The notes: generated by a model not told the origin, from the sequence alone. Positions 15,733 to 24,208 are shown, counted from the stretch's first letter. The stretch: 64,000 nt of DNA from Microbacterium soli (GCF_039539005.1 NZ_BAABCP010000001.1:1674001-1738000); one strand, 5' to 3'. Program-made: numbers and translations.

Positions 15733-16979
15733 TGGGCGCCGGGACAGTCGTCGTCGGCGCGTCACAGGCGGGGGTCCAGCTCGCTGTGTCTCTGCGGGAC
15801 GGCGGATACGAGGAGCCGATCACGCTGATCGACGCTGCGCCGCACGAGCCCTATCAGCGGCCGCCGCTGTCGAAGGACTATCTGTCCGGCGAGGTGCAGG
15901 TCCACGGTCTGCGCTTCCGTCAGGAGACCTATTACCGTGCGCAGCAGATCGACCTCGTGCTCGGTTCGGCGGTGACGTCGGTGCGACGGCAGGGCAGCGG
16001 AGGTGTCGCCGTGGGATCGGATGGCGTCGAGCGCTCGTACGATCGACTCGTCATCGCCACGGGGGCCGAGCCCCGTCGACTCCGGCTCCCCGGTGCCGAC
16101 CTGGACGGGATCCTGGTGCTGCGGGACGCAGAGGATGCCGGTCGGGTGAAGGAGGCGCTGGACAGCGCGCGGGATCTCGTCGTGATCGGCGGTGGTTTCA
16201 TCGGTCTCGAGGTGGCGTCCGCGGGAAGGAAGCGGGGTCTGAACGTCACGGTGCTGGAGGCGGCGCCGCGCATCATCGGTCGTGCGGTGGGAGAGCTGAC
16301 GAGTTCGTGGTTCCTGCAGGCGCACCGCGCGCGCGGCACGCGGGTCGAGCTCGGGGTTCAGCTTGCGGGATTCCACGGCAATGACGGAAAGGTCGAGTCG
16401 GTGGAGCTCGCGGACGGAACGCATGTACCGGCGGACATCGTCGTCGTGGGGATCGGAGTCATCCCGCGCACCGGATTGGCAGAGCAGCTCGGCCTGGCTG
16501 TCGACAACGGGATCGTGGTCGACCAGCACATGCTGGCCTCGGACGGTCGGACGATCGCCATCGGCGACGTCGCGAATGTGCCGAATCCGTTCGCGCGTAC
16601 GGCCGACGCGATGAGGCGCATGCGGTTCGAAGGTGTGAACACCGCGATCGAGCAGGCGCGCAGCGCGGCATCGACGATTCTCGGATCCCCGCAGCCGTAT
16701 TGCGCCGTTCCGTGGTTCTGGTCGAATCAAGGGGATCTCCGACTCCAGATGGTCGGTCTCAACGCCGGGTATGACGATGCCATCGTTCGAGGGGACCCGG
16801 AATCCGACAAGTTCACCGTGCTCTATTACCGCGGAGAGATGCTCCTCGGCGCGGACTGCATCAACTCCCCGGTGGATTTCATGGCGGCGAAGATCACGTT
16901 GAACAGCGGGAGGAACATCCGTCCTGCCTCGGCGACTGCCGACGGACCGCTCAAGGCGCAGATCGTGGAGCTGGTCTGA
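15732..16979 (+). CDS. FAD-dependent ferredoxin reductase (putidaredoxin-reductase type)
   Basis: NADH-dependent flavoprotein of 415 residues that reduces the ferredoxin. The FAD-binding motif GTVVVGASQAGVQLA lies at the N-terminus. PYQRPPLSKDYL is the hallmark of this reductase group. The NADH-binding motif VVIGGGFIGLEVASAG lies near residue 153, and TIAIGDVANVPNP is the second flavin-contact motif. ATG 15732 overlaps the ferredoxin stop; a GTG at 15729 is an alternative. With the P450 and 2Fe-2S ferredoxin it forms a complete three-component class I P450 system like the CamABC set for camphor. Confidence 0.94.
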   Translation: MGAGTVVVGASQAGVQLAVSLRDGGYEEPITLIDAAPHEPYQRPPLSKDYLSGEVQVHGLRFRQETYYRAQQIDLVLGSAVTSVRRQGSGGVAVGSDGVERSYDRLVIATGAEPRRLRLPGADLDGILVLRDAEDAGRVKEALDSARDLVVIGGGFIGLEVASAGRKRGLNVTVLEAAPRIIGRAVGELTSSWFLQAHRARGTRVELGVQLAGFHGNDGKVESVELADGTHVPADIVVVGIGVIPRTGLAEQLGLAVDNGIVVDQHMLASDGRTIAIGDVANVPNPFARTADAMRRMRFEGVNTAIEQARSAASTILGSPQPYCAVPWFWSNQGDLRLQMVGLNAGYDDAIVRGDPESDKFTVLYYRGEMLLGADCINSPVDFMAAKITLNSGRNIRPASATADGPLKAQIVELV

Positions 16980-16986
16980 GCGATGA

Positions 16987-17035
16987 GAAGGGGTTCGGGG
17001 CAAGACCGACAAGGCCTCGTCCCGAACCCCTCCTT
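16987..17035. terminator. Bidirectional terminator hairpin
   Basis: AGGGGTTCGGG (16989-16999) and CCCGAACCCCT (17021-17031) form an 11-bp perfect stem between the convergent reductase and aldehyde dehydrogenase genes. TCCTTT follows on the plus side. Confidence 0.75.
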
Positions 17036-17043
17036 TCCGCCGT

Positions 17044-18561
17044 CTAGCGGATCGGCCACTGGATGTGCTTCACCTGGAAGAACTCCTGGAAGCCGTCCTC
17101 ACCCATCTCCCTGCCGTATCCGGAGAGCTTGAAACCGCCCCACGGGCCGTCCGGGCGCATGTAGCCCCCGCCGTTGATCGACACGGATCCGGCTCGTATT
17201 CGCGATGCCAGCTCCAGCGCCTCGGCGGGATCCCCGTACACCGCGGCGTGCAATCCGTACGGCGAATCGTGGGCGATGCCGATCGCATCCTCCACACTGT
17301 CGTACGGGATGAGGACGCCGACCGGGCCGAACAGCTCCTCGCGCGATATCTCCCAGGTGTTATCGACTCCTCCCACGACGGTCGGATTGTAGAAGTACCC
17401 GCTCAGCCCGTCGGTGTAGCCGCCTCCTGCGATGATCTCGGCTCCCTGATCGACAGCGCGGTCGACGAACCCCGCGACGAACTCGCGCTGCTCTTCTCGG
17501 ATGAGCGGGCCGAGGTCGTTGGACTCCTCCCACGGCACCCCCACGGAGAGTCCGGAGACGAAGCGCTGGACGCTCGCGGCGAAGTCATCGTACTGCGAAC
17601 GGGGAACGAGCATGCGAGTGGTGGAGCCGCACCCCTGTCCGGAGTTGCGTGCGAAGCGCATGATGGAGGGCTGAACCACGGAGTCGAAGTCTGTGATGCT
17701 CGGAAGGAGGATGTTCGCCGATTTCCCGCCGAGCTCGAGGATGGTCTTCTTGACGGTGTCGGCGGCGGCCCGTTGGATGGCCTTGCCGACTTTCAGGGAT
17801 CCGGTGAACATCACCATGTCCACGGCGGCGTGTGTCGTGATGACCTCTCCGACGTCGCCGAGGCCCGATACGAAGTTCACCACGCCGGCTGGGACGCCGG
17901 CCATCTCCGTGAGCTTCATCAGAGCCCGAGTCGACAGCGGCGTCCGCTCGGATGACTTGAACACGAGGGTGCAGCCGGCCGCGAGTCCGGGGCCCAGCTT
18001 CCACACCACCGAGTTGATCGGGAAGTTGTACCCGGTGATCCCCGCGACCACCCCGGCGGGAACCCGCTGCAGCACGGAACTCGACGGAGGTGTGTGCAGA
18101 TCCGGCGCGAGGGGCTGCTCATAGCCGCCCATGGGTCCCTTGAGAGCCATTCCGGCCGCCCAGCGCACGTTCTCGATGGGCATGGCCACCTGCATCGCAC
18201 GCGCGAGTGCGATCGGGGTGCCCACCTCGGCGATGATGATCTCGACGAGCGCATCGAAGTGCGATTCGAGCAGGTCGGCGAGCCGCTGGAGGACCGCTGA
18301 CCTTTCGGCAGGGGAGGTCCGCCCCCAGGGCCCCTCATCGAAGGCTCGCCGGGCGGCGATGACCGCCCGCTCCGCCTGACTCGGGGTGGCATGGGGTGCC
18401 GTGTGCAGGACTTCGCCGGTCGACGGGTTCCAGATGGTGTTCGTGTGCTCGGACTGACCGTCCTCCCACTCTCCACCGATCCAGTTCATGGGCCCGGAGA
18501 TCAGTTCGCGGGCCGCGGAGCTCAGCCTGTCGAGGGATGTCAGGGCGGGAATGGTGCTCAT
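17044..18561 (-). CDS. Aldehyde dehydrogenase (NAD(P)-dependent)
   Basis: ALDH superfamily enzyme of 505 residues, normal length, converting an aldehyde to the acid. Motifs seen are ITGYNFPINSVVWKLGPGLAAGC, the catalytic Glu in ILELGGKSANILL, and the catalytic Cys in FARNSGQGCGSTTRML. ARIRAGSVSINGG stands near the C-terminus. The ATG at 18561 overlaps the stop of the preceding dehydrogenase gene by 4 bp, so alcohol-to-aldehyde-to-acid oxidation by this pair is likely. The resulting acid would go to the CoA synthetase or the CoA transferase. Its operon promoter carries the perfect palindrome at 19368-19388. Confidence 0.95.
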   Translation of the reverse strand: MSTIPALTSLDRLSSAARELISGPMNWIGGEWEDGQSEHTNTIWNPSTGEVLHTAPHATPSQAERAVIAARRAFDEGPWGRTSPAERSAVLQRLADLLESHFDALVEIIIAEVGTPIALARAMQVAMPIENVRWAAGMALKGPMGGYEQPLAPDLHTPPSSSVLQRVPAGVVAGITGYNFPINSVVWKLGPGLAAGCTLVFKSSERTPLSTRALMKLTEMAGVPAGVVNFVSGLGDVGEVITTHAAVDMVMFTGSLKVGKAIQRAAADTVKKTILELGGKSANILLPSITDFDSVVQPSIMRFARNSGQGCGSTTRMLVPRSQYDDFAASVQRFVSGLSVGVPWEESNDLGPLIREEQREFVAGFVDRAVDQGAEIIAGGGYTDGLSGYFYNPTVVGGVDNTWEISREELFGPVGVLIPYDSVEDAIGIAHDSPYGLHAAVYGDPAEALELASRIRAGSVSINGGGYMRPDGPWGGFKLSGYGREMGEDGFQEFFQVKHIQWPIR

Positions 18562-19325
18562 GCCAGGAGCCCCCCGTCCAGGGGAAGAGCCGTGCCGGTG
18601 ATCCAGCTGGCGTCGTCACTGGCCAGGAAGGCGGCCGCAGCGGCGACTTCATCCGGAGATCCGGCACGGCCGAGGGGGACGTTCTGCGCGAAGGCGCTCT
18701 TGGCCTCCTCGATGTCGGCACCGGGCTCGCGCCCGAAGAACTGAGACAGCATGGGGGTCTCGATCATCGCGGGGAGCAGCGCATTCGAGCGGATCCCGTC
18801 CGGCCCCAGTCGCTTCGCAACGGCCTTCATGAAGATGGTGATGCCGCCCTTCGCCAGAGAATACAGCGGGCTGAAGGGTGATCCGACCATTCCCGAGGTG
18901 GAGGAGGTGAAGATGATGGATGCATGGGGCGCGGCCTTGCGCAGCAGCGGGACCGCGTACTGTGTGGCGAAGAAGGCGCTGCGCAGGTTGATGTCCATCG
19001 TCTTCGCGTACTGCTCGGGCGAGACCTCCAGCCCGGCGGCACCGGGGACGCCCGCGTGGTTGTAGAGCACGTGGAGGAGGCCGTGGTCCTGCTCGATCTG
19101 GTCGAAGACGTCTTTCAGAGCGTTCAGATCGCTCACGTCGAGCTGGCGGGCCGTCGCCGATCCACCTGAGGCCGAGATCTCGGCGACGACTTTCTCCGCG
19201 GCCGCGCCATCGAGGTCGCTGACGATGACGTGGGCACCCTCCTGGGCGAAACGCAGTGCGCCTGCTCGGCCCATGCCTGAGCCGGCTGCGGTTATCAGGG
19301 CGATGCGCCCCTCGAGCCTCTTCAT
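18558..19325 (-). CDS. Short-chain dehydrogenase/reductase (SDR)
   Basis: Classical SDR of 255 residues. The nucleotide-binding motif AAGSGMGRAGA is near residues 13-23. The NNAG-like motif reads YNHAG, with His in place of the second Asn. The catalytic set appears as TSSTSGM and YSLAKGG. The C-terminus ends WITGTALPLDGG. It is the first gene of a two-gene operon with the aldehyde dehydrogenase (ATGA overlap) and probably oxidises an alcohol made by the P450 or formed after ring opening. AGGAGACATCA precedes the ATG. Confidence 0.92.
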   Translation of the reverse strand: MKRLEGRIALITAAGSGMGRAGALRFAQEGAHVIVSDLDGAAAEKVVAEISASGGSATARQLDVSDLNALKDVFDQIEQDHGLLHVLYNHAGVPGAAGLEVSPEQYAKTMDINLRSAFFATQYAVPLLRKAAPHASIIFTSSTSGMVGSPFSPLYSLAKGGITIFMKAVAKRLGPDGIRSNALLPAMIETPMLSQFFGREPGADIEEAKSAFAQNVPLGRAGSPDEVAAAAAFLASDDASWITGTALPLDGGLLA

Positions 19326-19367
19326 TGATGTCTCCTCTGCGGATGAGCCGACGCTGGCTCACCTAAT

Positions 19368-19388
19368 CCATGATTATAGAAATCATGG
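19368..19388. promoter_or_regulatory. Perfect palindromic operator (CCATGATT-N5-AATCATGG)
   Basis: Eight-base arms CCATGATT (19368-19375) and AATCATGG (19381-19388) are separated by ATAGA. It lies 42 bp upstream of the SDR-aldehyde dehydrogenase operon. It is the best-conserved member of the AT-rich sites A, B, C, D and E and probably the binding site of a dimeric repressor that is not encoded in the window. Confidence 0.65.
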
Positions 19389-19413
19389 TATTTGCCCCAT
19401 GGGGGGAGCGCAA

Positions 19414-19444
19414 GGGCTCGCCAGGGCGGGCGGATGCCGAGCCC
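19414..19444 (-). terminator. Hairpin downstream of the MFS gene
   Basis: GGGCTCG (19414-19420) and CGAGCCC (19438-19444) form a 7-bp stem just after the MFS permease stop. It lacks a T-run and is a weak candidate. Confidence 0.35.
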
Positions 19445-19469
19445 GGTCGCAGAGAGAACGGTGCGGGCT

Positions 19470-20714
19470 TCACTGGGGGGAGTCCCAGGGGCCGTGCCGT
19501 CGCTCCCACTGCTCCTCCAGGGTTTCCTGTCTGCCCAGTGCGATACCTGCTGGAATGGCGAGTACGGAAGCGGCGGCGAGGATCCAGATCGTCGAGTCCC
19601 AATGGCCCGTCATGTCGTGCAGGATGCCGGCGATCAGGGGAAACACGGCGGCGCTCCCATAGCCGAAGCTCTGTACGAAGCTGCTCAGTGCGACTGAGGT
19701 CGGGTGAGCGCGAGTGCGGATGCCGAAGAGGGCCATGGTGGTGGAGAACAGGAGCGGTGGGCCGAGGCCCAGTAGCGCCGTCCAGAGCCAAGGTGCAGCG
19801 CTCGGCGCGAGAAGCAGGCCCAGGCATCCCAGCGCACTCGGTGCGCAGGAGCCGACGAAGAGCACCCGTTCCGCCCGCATTCTCGCCACGAGAAGCGGGA
19901 CCACCAGGGAGCAGGGCAGGCTGACGAGACCGAAGAGGGCCAGGAGTGCACCGGCGGCGTCAGGCGTGACCCCTGCGCGGTCGATCAGGATCGTCGGCAG
20001 CCAGCTGAAGCCCGTATAGGCGATGGCTGATGAGATGGTGAACCCGAGGGTGATGGCCCAGGTGACGCGCAGGCGCCCCAGCCTGCGCAGGGGCCGCGAG
20101 CTGACGACGTCTGCGATCGCGTCGGCATTCTCGCCCCGCTGTGCGATGAGCTGCCATACCCAGGGGATCAGCGCGAGCAGGGCGAACACGGCCCACACTC
20201 CGATTGAGAATCGCCAGCCGGCAGCGTCAGCGAGCGGAACCGCGACCCCCGGCGGCAGGAAGGTCGAGATCGACAGCATCGTGGCGTACATCGTCGTCAC
20301 TGTGCCGATATGCCGGGGGAAGTACCGTTTGGCCAGTGCAGGAGTCAGGATGTTCCCCGTGCCGAGCGCGGCGAAGATCAACACGGTGGTGGCGAGCAGA
20401 GTCGGCGCGTCGGGGGCGCACGCGCGCAGGGTCAGTCCGAGCGTCGTCACGCCGAGGACGGCGACCGTCATCCGTTCGAGTCCGAATCGCCGCGTCCAGG
20501 CGGGGGTCATGATCCCGAATGCCGCGTAGCACACCATGGGGCTCGCCCCGATGACACCGATGACCGTCGCGGGCACGGTGAGATCCCGCTGGATGAGGTG
20601 GAGCAGGGGGGAGAGGGAGGCGACGGCTGTGCGCAGCGAGAAGGCGAACAGCGTGATGCCGCTCAAGAGGAATGCGCTGCGGAACACTGCGCGGCGGTGG
20701 GTGGAGGGCATCAT
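19470..20714 (-). CDS. MFS transporter, CynX/NimT-like
   Basis: Major facilitator permease of 414 residues with twelve hydrophobic segments. The first segments read LFAFSLRTAVASLSPLL and the cytoplasmic loop PAWTRRFGLERM, like CynX/NimT-type permeases. ATGs occur at 20714 and 20711, with AGGAG about eleven bases upstream of the first. It is transcribed towards the SDR/aldehyde dehydrogenase pair but separated by 144 bp with a separate operator. Its own upstream region carries AT-rich site D, so it belongs to the catabolic island. It may take up or expel the starting compound or an intermediate, alongside the Liv importer. Confidence 0.88.
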   Translation of the reverse strand: MMPSTHRRAVFRSAFLLSGITLFAFSLRTAVASLSPLLHLIQRDLTVPATVIGVIGASPMVCYAAFGIMTPAWTRRFGLERMTVAVLGVTTLGLTLRACAPDAPTLLATTVLIFAALGTGNILTPALAKRYFPRHIGTVTTMYATMLSISTFLPPGVAVPLADAAGWRFSIGVWAVFALLALIPWVWQLIAQRGENADAIADVVSSRPLRRLGRLRVTWAITLGFTISSAIAYTGFSWLPTILIDRAGVTPDAAGALLALFGLVSLPCSLVVPLLVARMRAERVLFVGSCAPSALGCLGLLLAPSAAPWLWTALLGLGPPLLFSTTMALFGIRTRAHPTSVALSSFVQSFGYGSAAVFPLIAGILHDMTGHWDSTIWILAAASVLAIPAGIALGRQETLEEQWERRHGPWDSPQ

Positions 20715-21018
20715 CGATGGTGCGCTCCTGTCTGCGCGGCTCCGGTGGTGTGATGCTGCTGTGGTGACGGGTCTCCAGGCTGAGAAAATCTCTTATCACT
20801 ATAACCATTGATCCGTGCCGTTCGCTCGCCGGAACGCGGGGAGGCGCAGGGGATCGGACCGAGCTTCCCTGCGCGCGGCAGGTCACGATCACGTAACGGC
20901 CCTTGCTCGATTGGAAATGTTTACGTGATCATTCAGGTGTCGCCTGTGACATCGAACGTCACGGCACGACCGCAGATTCGCTCCGCGGCCACGTGAACCA
21001 CCGAGAGGACATGCTTCG
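20715..21018. promoter_or_regulatory. Divergent control region: site D and lactose-operon operator pair
   Basis: This 304-bp gap has no credible gene. At 20788-20813 lies AT-rich site D; its reverse complement contains CAATGGTTATAGTGATAAG and agrees at 16 of 24 positions with the 19368 palindrome. It would control the MFS gene. Nearer the sugar operon, GATCACGTAA (20887-20896) and TTACGTGATC (20921-20930) form a perfect 10-bp inverted repeat with centres 34 bp apart. The second arm sits in an imperfect palindrome ATGTTTACGTGATCAT, typical of LacI-family sites with a central CG. The likely regulator is the LacI protein at 27415-28497. This gap also marks the border between the catabolic island and the sugar operons. 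Confidence 0.55.
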
Positions 21019-22317
21019 ATGAAGCGCATGACCAAGGTCGCGGCGCTGGCCGCCGTGACGATCCTTCCGCTTTTCGCCCTCACTGCATGCTCGGGAGGAG
21101 ACAGCGGTGATGCCGACTCGAGCGACGGCAGCACGCTGACGGTGTGGGCGTGGGATCCGGCGTTCAACATCTATGCGCTGCAGGAGGCCGAGAAGATCTA
21201 CCAGAAGGGTCACCCTGACTTCTCCCTGAAGATCGTCGAGACGCCCTGGGAGGACCTGCAGGCCAAACTCACCACCATCGCACAGTCGCAGCAGACCGAC
21301 GAGCTGCCGGACATCTTCTTGATGCAGAACAATGCGTTCCAGAAGAACGCGATCAACTACCCCGATCTGTTCAGTGACTTCTCCGACTCCGGCATCGACT
21401 TCGCGCAGTTCCCGAAGGGGGTGACGGACTACTCCGTGATCGACGGCATCGACTACGGCGTGCCCTTCGACTCCGGCACGGCGGTCACCGCTCTGCGCAC
21501 CGATGTGCTTGAACAGGCCGGGTACACCCTCGACGACTTCACGGACATCACCTGGGACGAGTATCTGGAGAAGGGCGAGGACGTCCTGGCCAAGACCGGC
21601 AAGCCGCTGCTGTCGGGGCAGGCGGGCTCGGCGGACCTCCCGGTGATGATGCTGCAGTCCGCCGGCGCGAGCCTGTTCGATGCGGACGGCGAGCCCACCA
21701 TTGCCGACAACGATGTTCTCACCGAGGCGATCGGCGTCTACACGGACCTCGTCACCTCGGGCGTACTCGTCGAGGTGAACTCCTGGGACGAGTACATCGG
21801 GACCTTCGTGAACGACTCCGTCGCCGGGACGATCAACGGCATCTGGATCGTCGGATCCATCCAGACCGCGACCGATCAGTCCGGGAACTGGGGCATCACG
21901 AACCTGCCGAGGCTCGACGGCGTCTCCGGCGCGACGAACTACTCCGCCAACGGCGGCTCATCGTGGGCGATCAGCTCGAGCGGGGACGCCGAACTGGCGG
22001 CGGACTTCCTCGCGGCGACGTTCGCCGGATCCACGGAGCTGTACGACACGATCCTGCCGACGTCCGGCGCGGTGGCGAACTGGATCCCTGCAGGGGAGAG
22101 CGACGTGTACGCGCAGCCCAACGAGTTCTTCGGCGGTCAGCCGATCTTCCAGCAGGTCGTCGAGTACGGCGCACAGGTGCCCAGTAACAACACGGGCGTC
22201 TACTACTACGAGGGCCGTGACGCGGTCAGTGCCGCGCTGACGAAGATCATCGACGGCGCGGACATCTCGGATGCCCTGGGCGAGGCGCAGGCGAACGTCG
22301 AGTTCGCCATGGGTTGA
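21019..22317 (+). CDS. Sugar ABC transporter substrate-binding lipoprotein (CUT1)
   Basis: Extracellular solute-binding protein of family 1, 432 residues, tethered as a lipoprotein. The signal peptide ends at the lipobox FALTAC with Cys at about residue 24. The mature part begins with a Gly/Ser/Asp linker, then LTVWAWDPAFNIYALQEAEK, typical of maltose-type binders. AGAGGA lies upstream of the ATG at 21019. It is the first gene of an operon with two permeases and a GH2 beta-galactosidase, so the ligand is probably a galactoside or galacto-oligosaccharide. No ATPase gene is present, so a shared MsiK-type ATPase is expected. Confidence 0.92.
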   Translation: MKRMTKVAALAAVTILPLFALTACSGGDSGDADSSDGSTLTVWAWDPAFNIYALQEAEKIYQKGHPDFSLKIVETPWEDLQAKLTTIAQSQQTDELPDIFLMQNNAFQKNAINYPDLFSDFSDSGIDFAQFPKGVTDYSVIDGIDYGVPFDSGTAVTALRTDVLEQAGYTLDDFTDITWDEYLEKGEDVLAKTGKPLLSGQAGSADLPVMMLQSAGASLFDADGEPTIADNDVLTEAIGVYTDLVTSGVLVEVNSWDEYIGTFVNDSVAGTINGIWIVGSIQTATDQSGNWGITNLPRLDGVSGATNYSANGGSSWAISSSGDAELAADFLAATFAGSTELYDTILPTSGAVANWIPAGESDVYAQPNEFFGGQPIFQQVVEYGAQVPSNNTGVYYYEGRDAVSAALTKIIDGADISDALGEAQANVEFAMG

Positions 22318-22323
22318 GCGGAT

Positions 22324-22355
22324 GCCCCGGGCGGGCGTACGAACCCGCCCGGGGC
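22324..22355 (+). other. Intercistronic hairpin after binding-protein gene
   Basis: GCCCCGGGCGGG (22324-22335) and CCCGCCCGGGGC (22344-22355) form a 12-bp perfect stem with an 8-base loop between the binding-protein and permease genes. Such hairpins commonly stabilise or attenuate the mRNA so that binding protein exceeds permease. Confidence 0.65.
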
Positions 22356-22404
22356 TCCGCAACCCGCACACGTCCCTCTCCCCTCAGGAAAGCGAGCGCG
22401 CACT

Positions 22405-23376
22405 GTGGCGACTCAAGCGATCGTGACCTCTGACGGTGCCCGGCGTCGCCGTCGGGACAGTCCACCGCCCGACTTCACCCCGCGGACGGGGCCCTGGCTC
22501 AGCACCGCCAGACGTCGGAACCTCACCGGCTGGGGCTTCCTGCTCCCCGCCGCGCTGTTGATAACGCTGTTCAGCTTCGTCCCCATGATCCAGGCCTTCG
22601 TCCTGGCGCTGCAGACAGGTCGCGGCGCGCGGCTGGGCTGGGCGGAGCCGTTGTGGATGAACTTCGAGCGGCTGCTGCATGACGAGATCTTCAAGCTCAC
22701 CATGTTCAACACGGTGTTCTACCTCGTCATCCAGGTGCCGATCATGCTGATCCTGGCCATGGTACTGGCCAATCTGCTCAACGACCCGAAGCTCAGGTTC
22801 AAGGCCGCGTGGCGGACGATGATCTTCCTGCCGTGCGCGGTCTCCCTGGTCTCGTACTCGCTCGTGTTCCGGACGATGTTCGCCACCGACGGGCTGGTCA
22901 ACGACGCGCTCATGGGCATCGGGCTGATGCAGGAGCCGTTGAACTGGCTCGGCGAGCCGTGGACCGCGCGGTTCGTCATCATCATCGGGCTGCTGTGGAG
23001 GTGGACCGGCTACAACATGATCTTCTTCCTCGCCGCACTGCAGAACATCGATCCGTCCAGTCTCGAGGCGGCGCGCATCGATGGAGCCGGCTCCTTCAAG
23101 ACCTTCTGGTACGTCACCATGCCGCAGCTGCGGCCGATGATCGTGCTCACCGGCATCCTGTCCATCAACGGCACCCTCCAGCTCTTCGACGAGTCCTGGG
23201 CGCTGACCAAGGGCGGTCCCGCCTACACCTCGATGTCGATGTCGCACTACCTGTACGAGCTGGCGTTCCTGAAGAACCCGAATGTCGGCTACGCGTCTGC
23301 GATCTCCTATGTGATCCTCATCCTCGTCGCGGTGCTCGCGTTCATCCAGATGAGAGCGGGGGACAGGCGTGACTGA
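22405..23376 (+). CDS. Sugar ABC transporter permease (CUT1, MalF-like)
   Basis: Membrane permease of 323 residues with six main hydrophobic segments after a basic N-terminal tail. The cytoplasmic EAA loop reads EAARIDGAGSFKTFWYVTMP, which contacts the ATPase. The start is a GTG at 22405 after AGGAAAGCGAG. It follows the binding-protein gene and overlaps the second permease by 8 bp. Together they form the channel for a galactoside. Confidence 0.92.
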   Translation: MATQAIVTSDGARRRRRDSPPPDFTPRTGPWLSTARRRNLTGWGFLLPAALLITLFSFVPMIQAFVLALQTGRGARLGWAEPLWMNFERLLHDEIFKLTMFNTVFYLVIQVPIMLILAMVLANLLNDPKLRFKAAWRTMIFLPCAVSLVSYSLVFRTMFATDGLVNDALMGIGLMQEPLNWLGEPWTARFVIIIGLLWRWTGYNMIFFLAALQNIDPSSLEAARIDGAGSFKTFWYVTMPQLRPMIVLTGILSINGTLQLFDESWALTKGGPAYTSMSMSHYLYELAFLKNPNVGYASAISYVILILVAVLAFIQMRAGDRRD

Positions 23377-24208
23377 CATGATGATGCGGGCGCCGAGGCG
23401 CCGCACGAGCTGGCGACGTGCGCCCCGATATGCGTTCCTGTCCGTGTTCGCGTTGTTCTCGGTCTTCCCTCTGTACTTCATGCTCGTCTCCGCGACGAAC
23501 TCCACCCAGGACGTCCTGGCTTCGCGGCTGACGCCGGGCGGTCACCTCCTCGACAACGCCGCCGCGCTCGTGGCGCAGCAGGACATCGGTGCGGCGATGA
23601 CCAGCTCCTCCGTCATCGCGATCGGCACCACCGTGCTCGCCCTGGCAGTGTGCGCCGTCGCCGGCTATGGATTCGAGATATACCATTCCCGGGGCAAGGA
23701 CATCGTGATGGCGATCATCATGCTCGCGATGATGATCCCGTTCGCGGCCGTCATGATCCCCCTGTTCCGCCTGTTCGCGCGGGTCGGCATGGTCAACTCG
23801 CTCGGTGCCGTGATCATCCCTGCGATCTCCACACCGCTGCTGATCCTGCTCTTCCGTCAGTCGTCCAGGTCGTTCCCGCACGAGATCATCGAGGCCGCGC
23901 GCATCGACGGCCTCGGGGAGCTGTCCATCTTCGCCCGCATCTACGTGCCGACCATGAAATCCACGTTCGCGGCCGCGGCGGTGATCACGTTCATGACCTC
24001 GTGGAACAATTTCCTGTGGCCGCGCGTGATCCTCCTCGACAACGCCGTCCAGACCATGCCCATGCTCATCGCGAACCTCACGGCAGGGTACGTCACCGAC
24101 TACGGTGTGCTCATGCTCGCCGTGCTGCTGACCTCGCTGCCCACGATTCTCGTCTTCTTCATCCTGCAGCGCGCGTTCGCCCAGGGGATCACCGGAGCCA
24201 TCAAGTGA
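23369..24208 (+). CDS. Sugar ABC transporter permease (CUT1, MalG-like)
   Basis: Second permease, 279 residues, with the EAA loop EIIEAARIDGLGELSIFARI at about residues 171-190 and six hydrophobic segments. The ATG at 23369 lies inside the end of the first permease gene. The stop TGA overlaps the GTG start of the beta-galactosidase gene (GTGA), so transport and hydrolysis are translationally coupled. Confidence 0.92.
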   Translation: MTDMMMRAPRRRTSWRRAPRYAFLSVFALFSVFPLYFMLVSATNSTQDVLASRLTPGGHLLDNAAALVAQQDIGAAMTSSSVIAIGTTVLALAVCAVAGYGFEIYHSRGKDIVMAIIMLAMMIPFAAVMIPLFRLFARVGMVNSLGAVIIPAISTPLLILLFRQSSRSFPHEIIEAARIDGLGELSIFARIYVPTMKSTFAAAAVITFMTSWNNFLWPRVILLDNAVQTMPMLIANLTAGYVTDYGVLMLAVLLTSLPTILVFFILQRAFAQGITGAIK

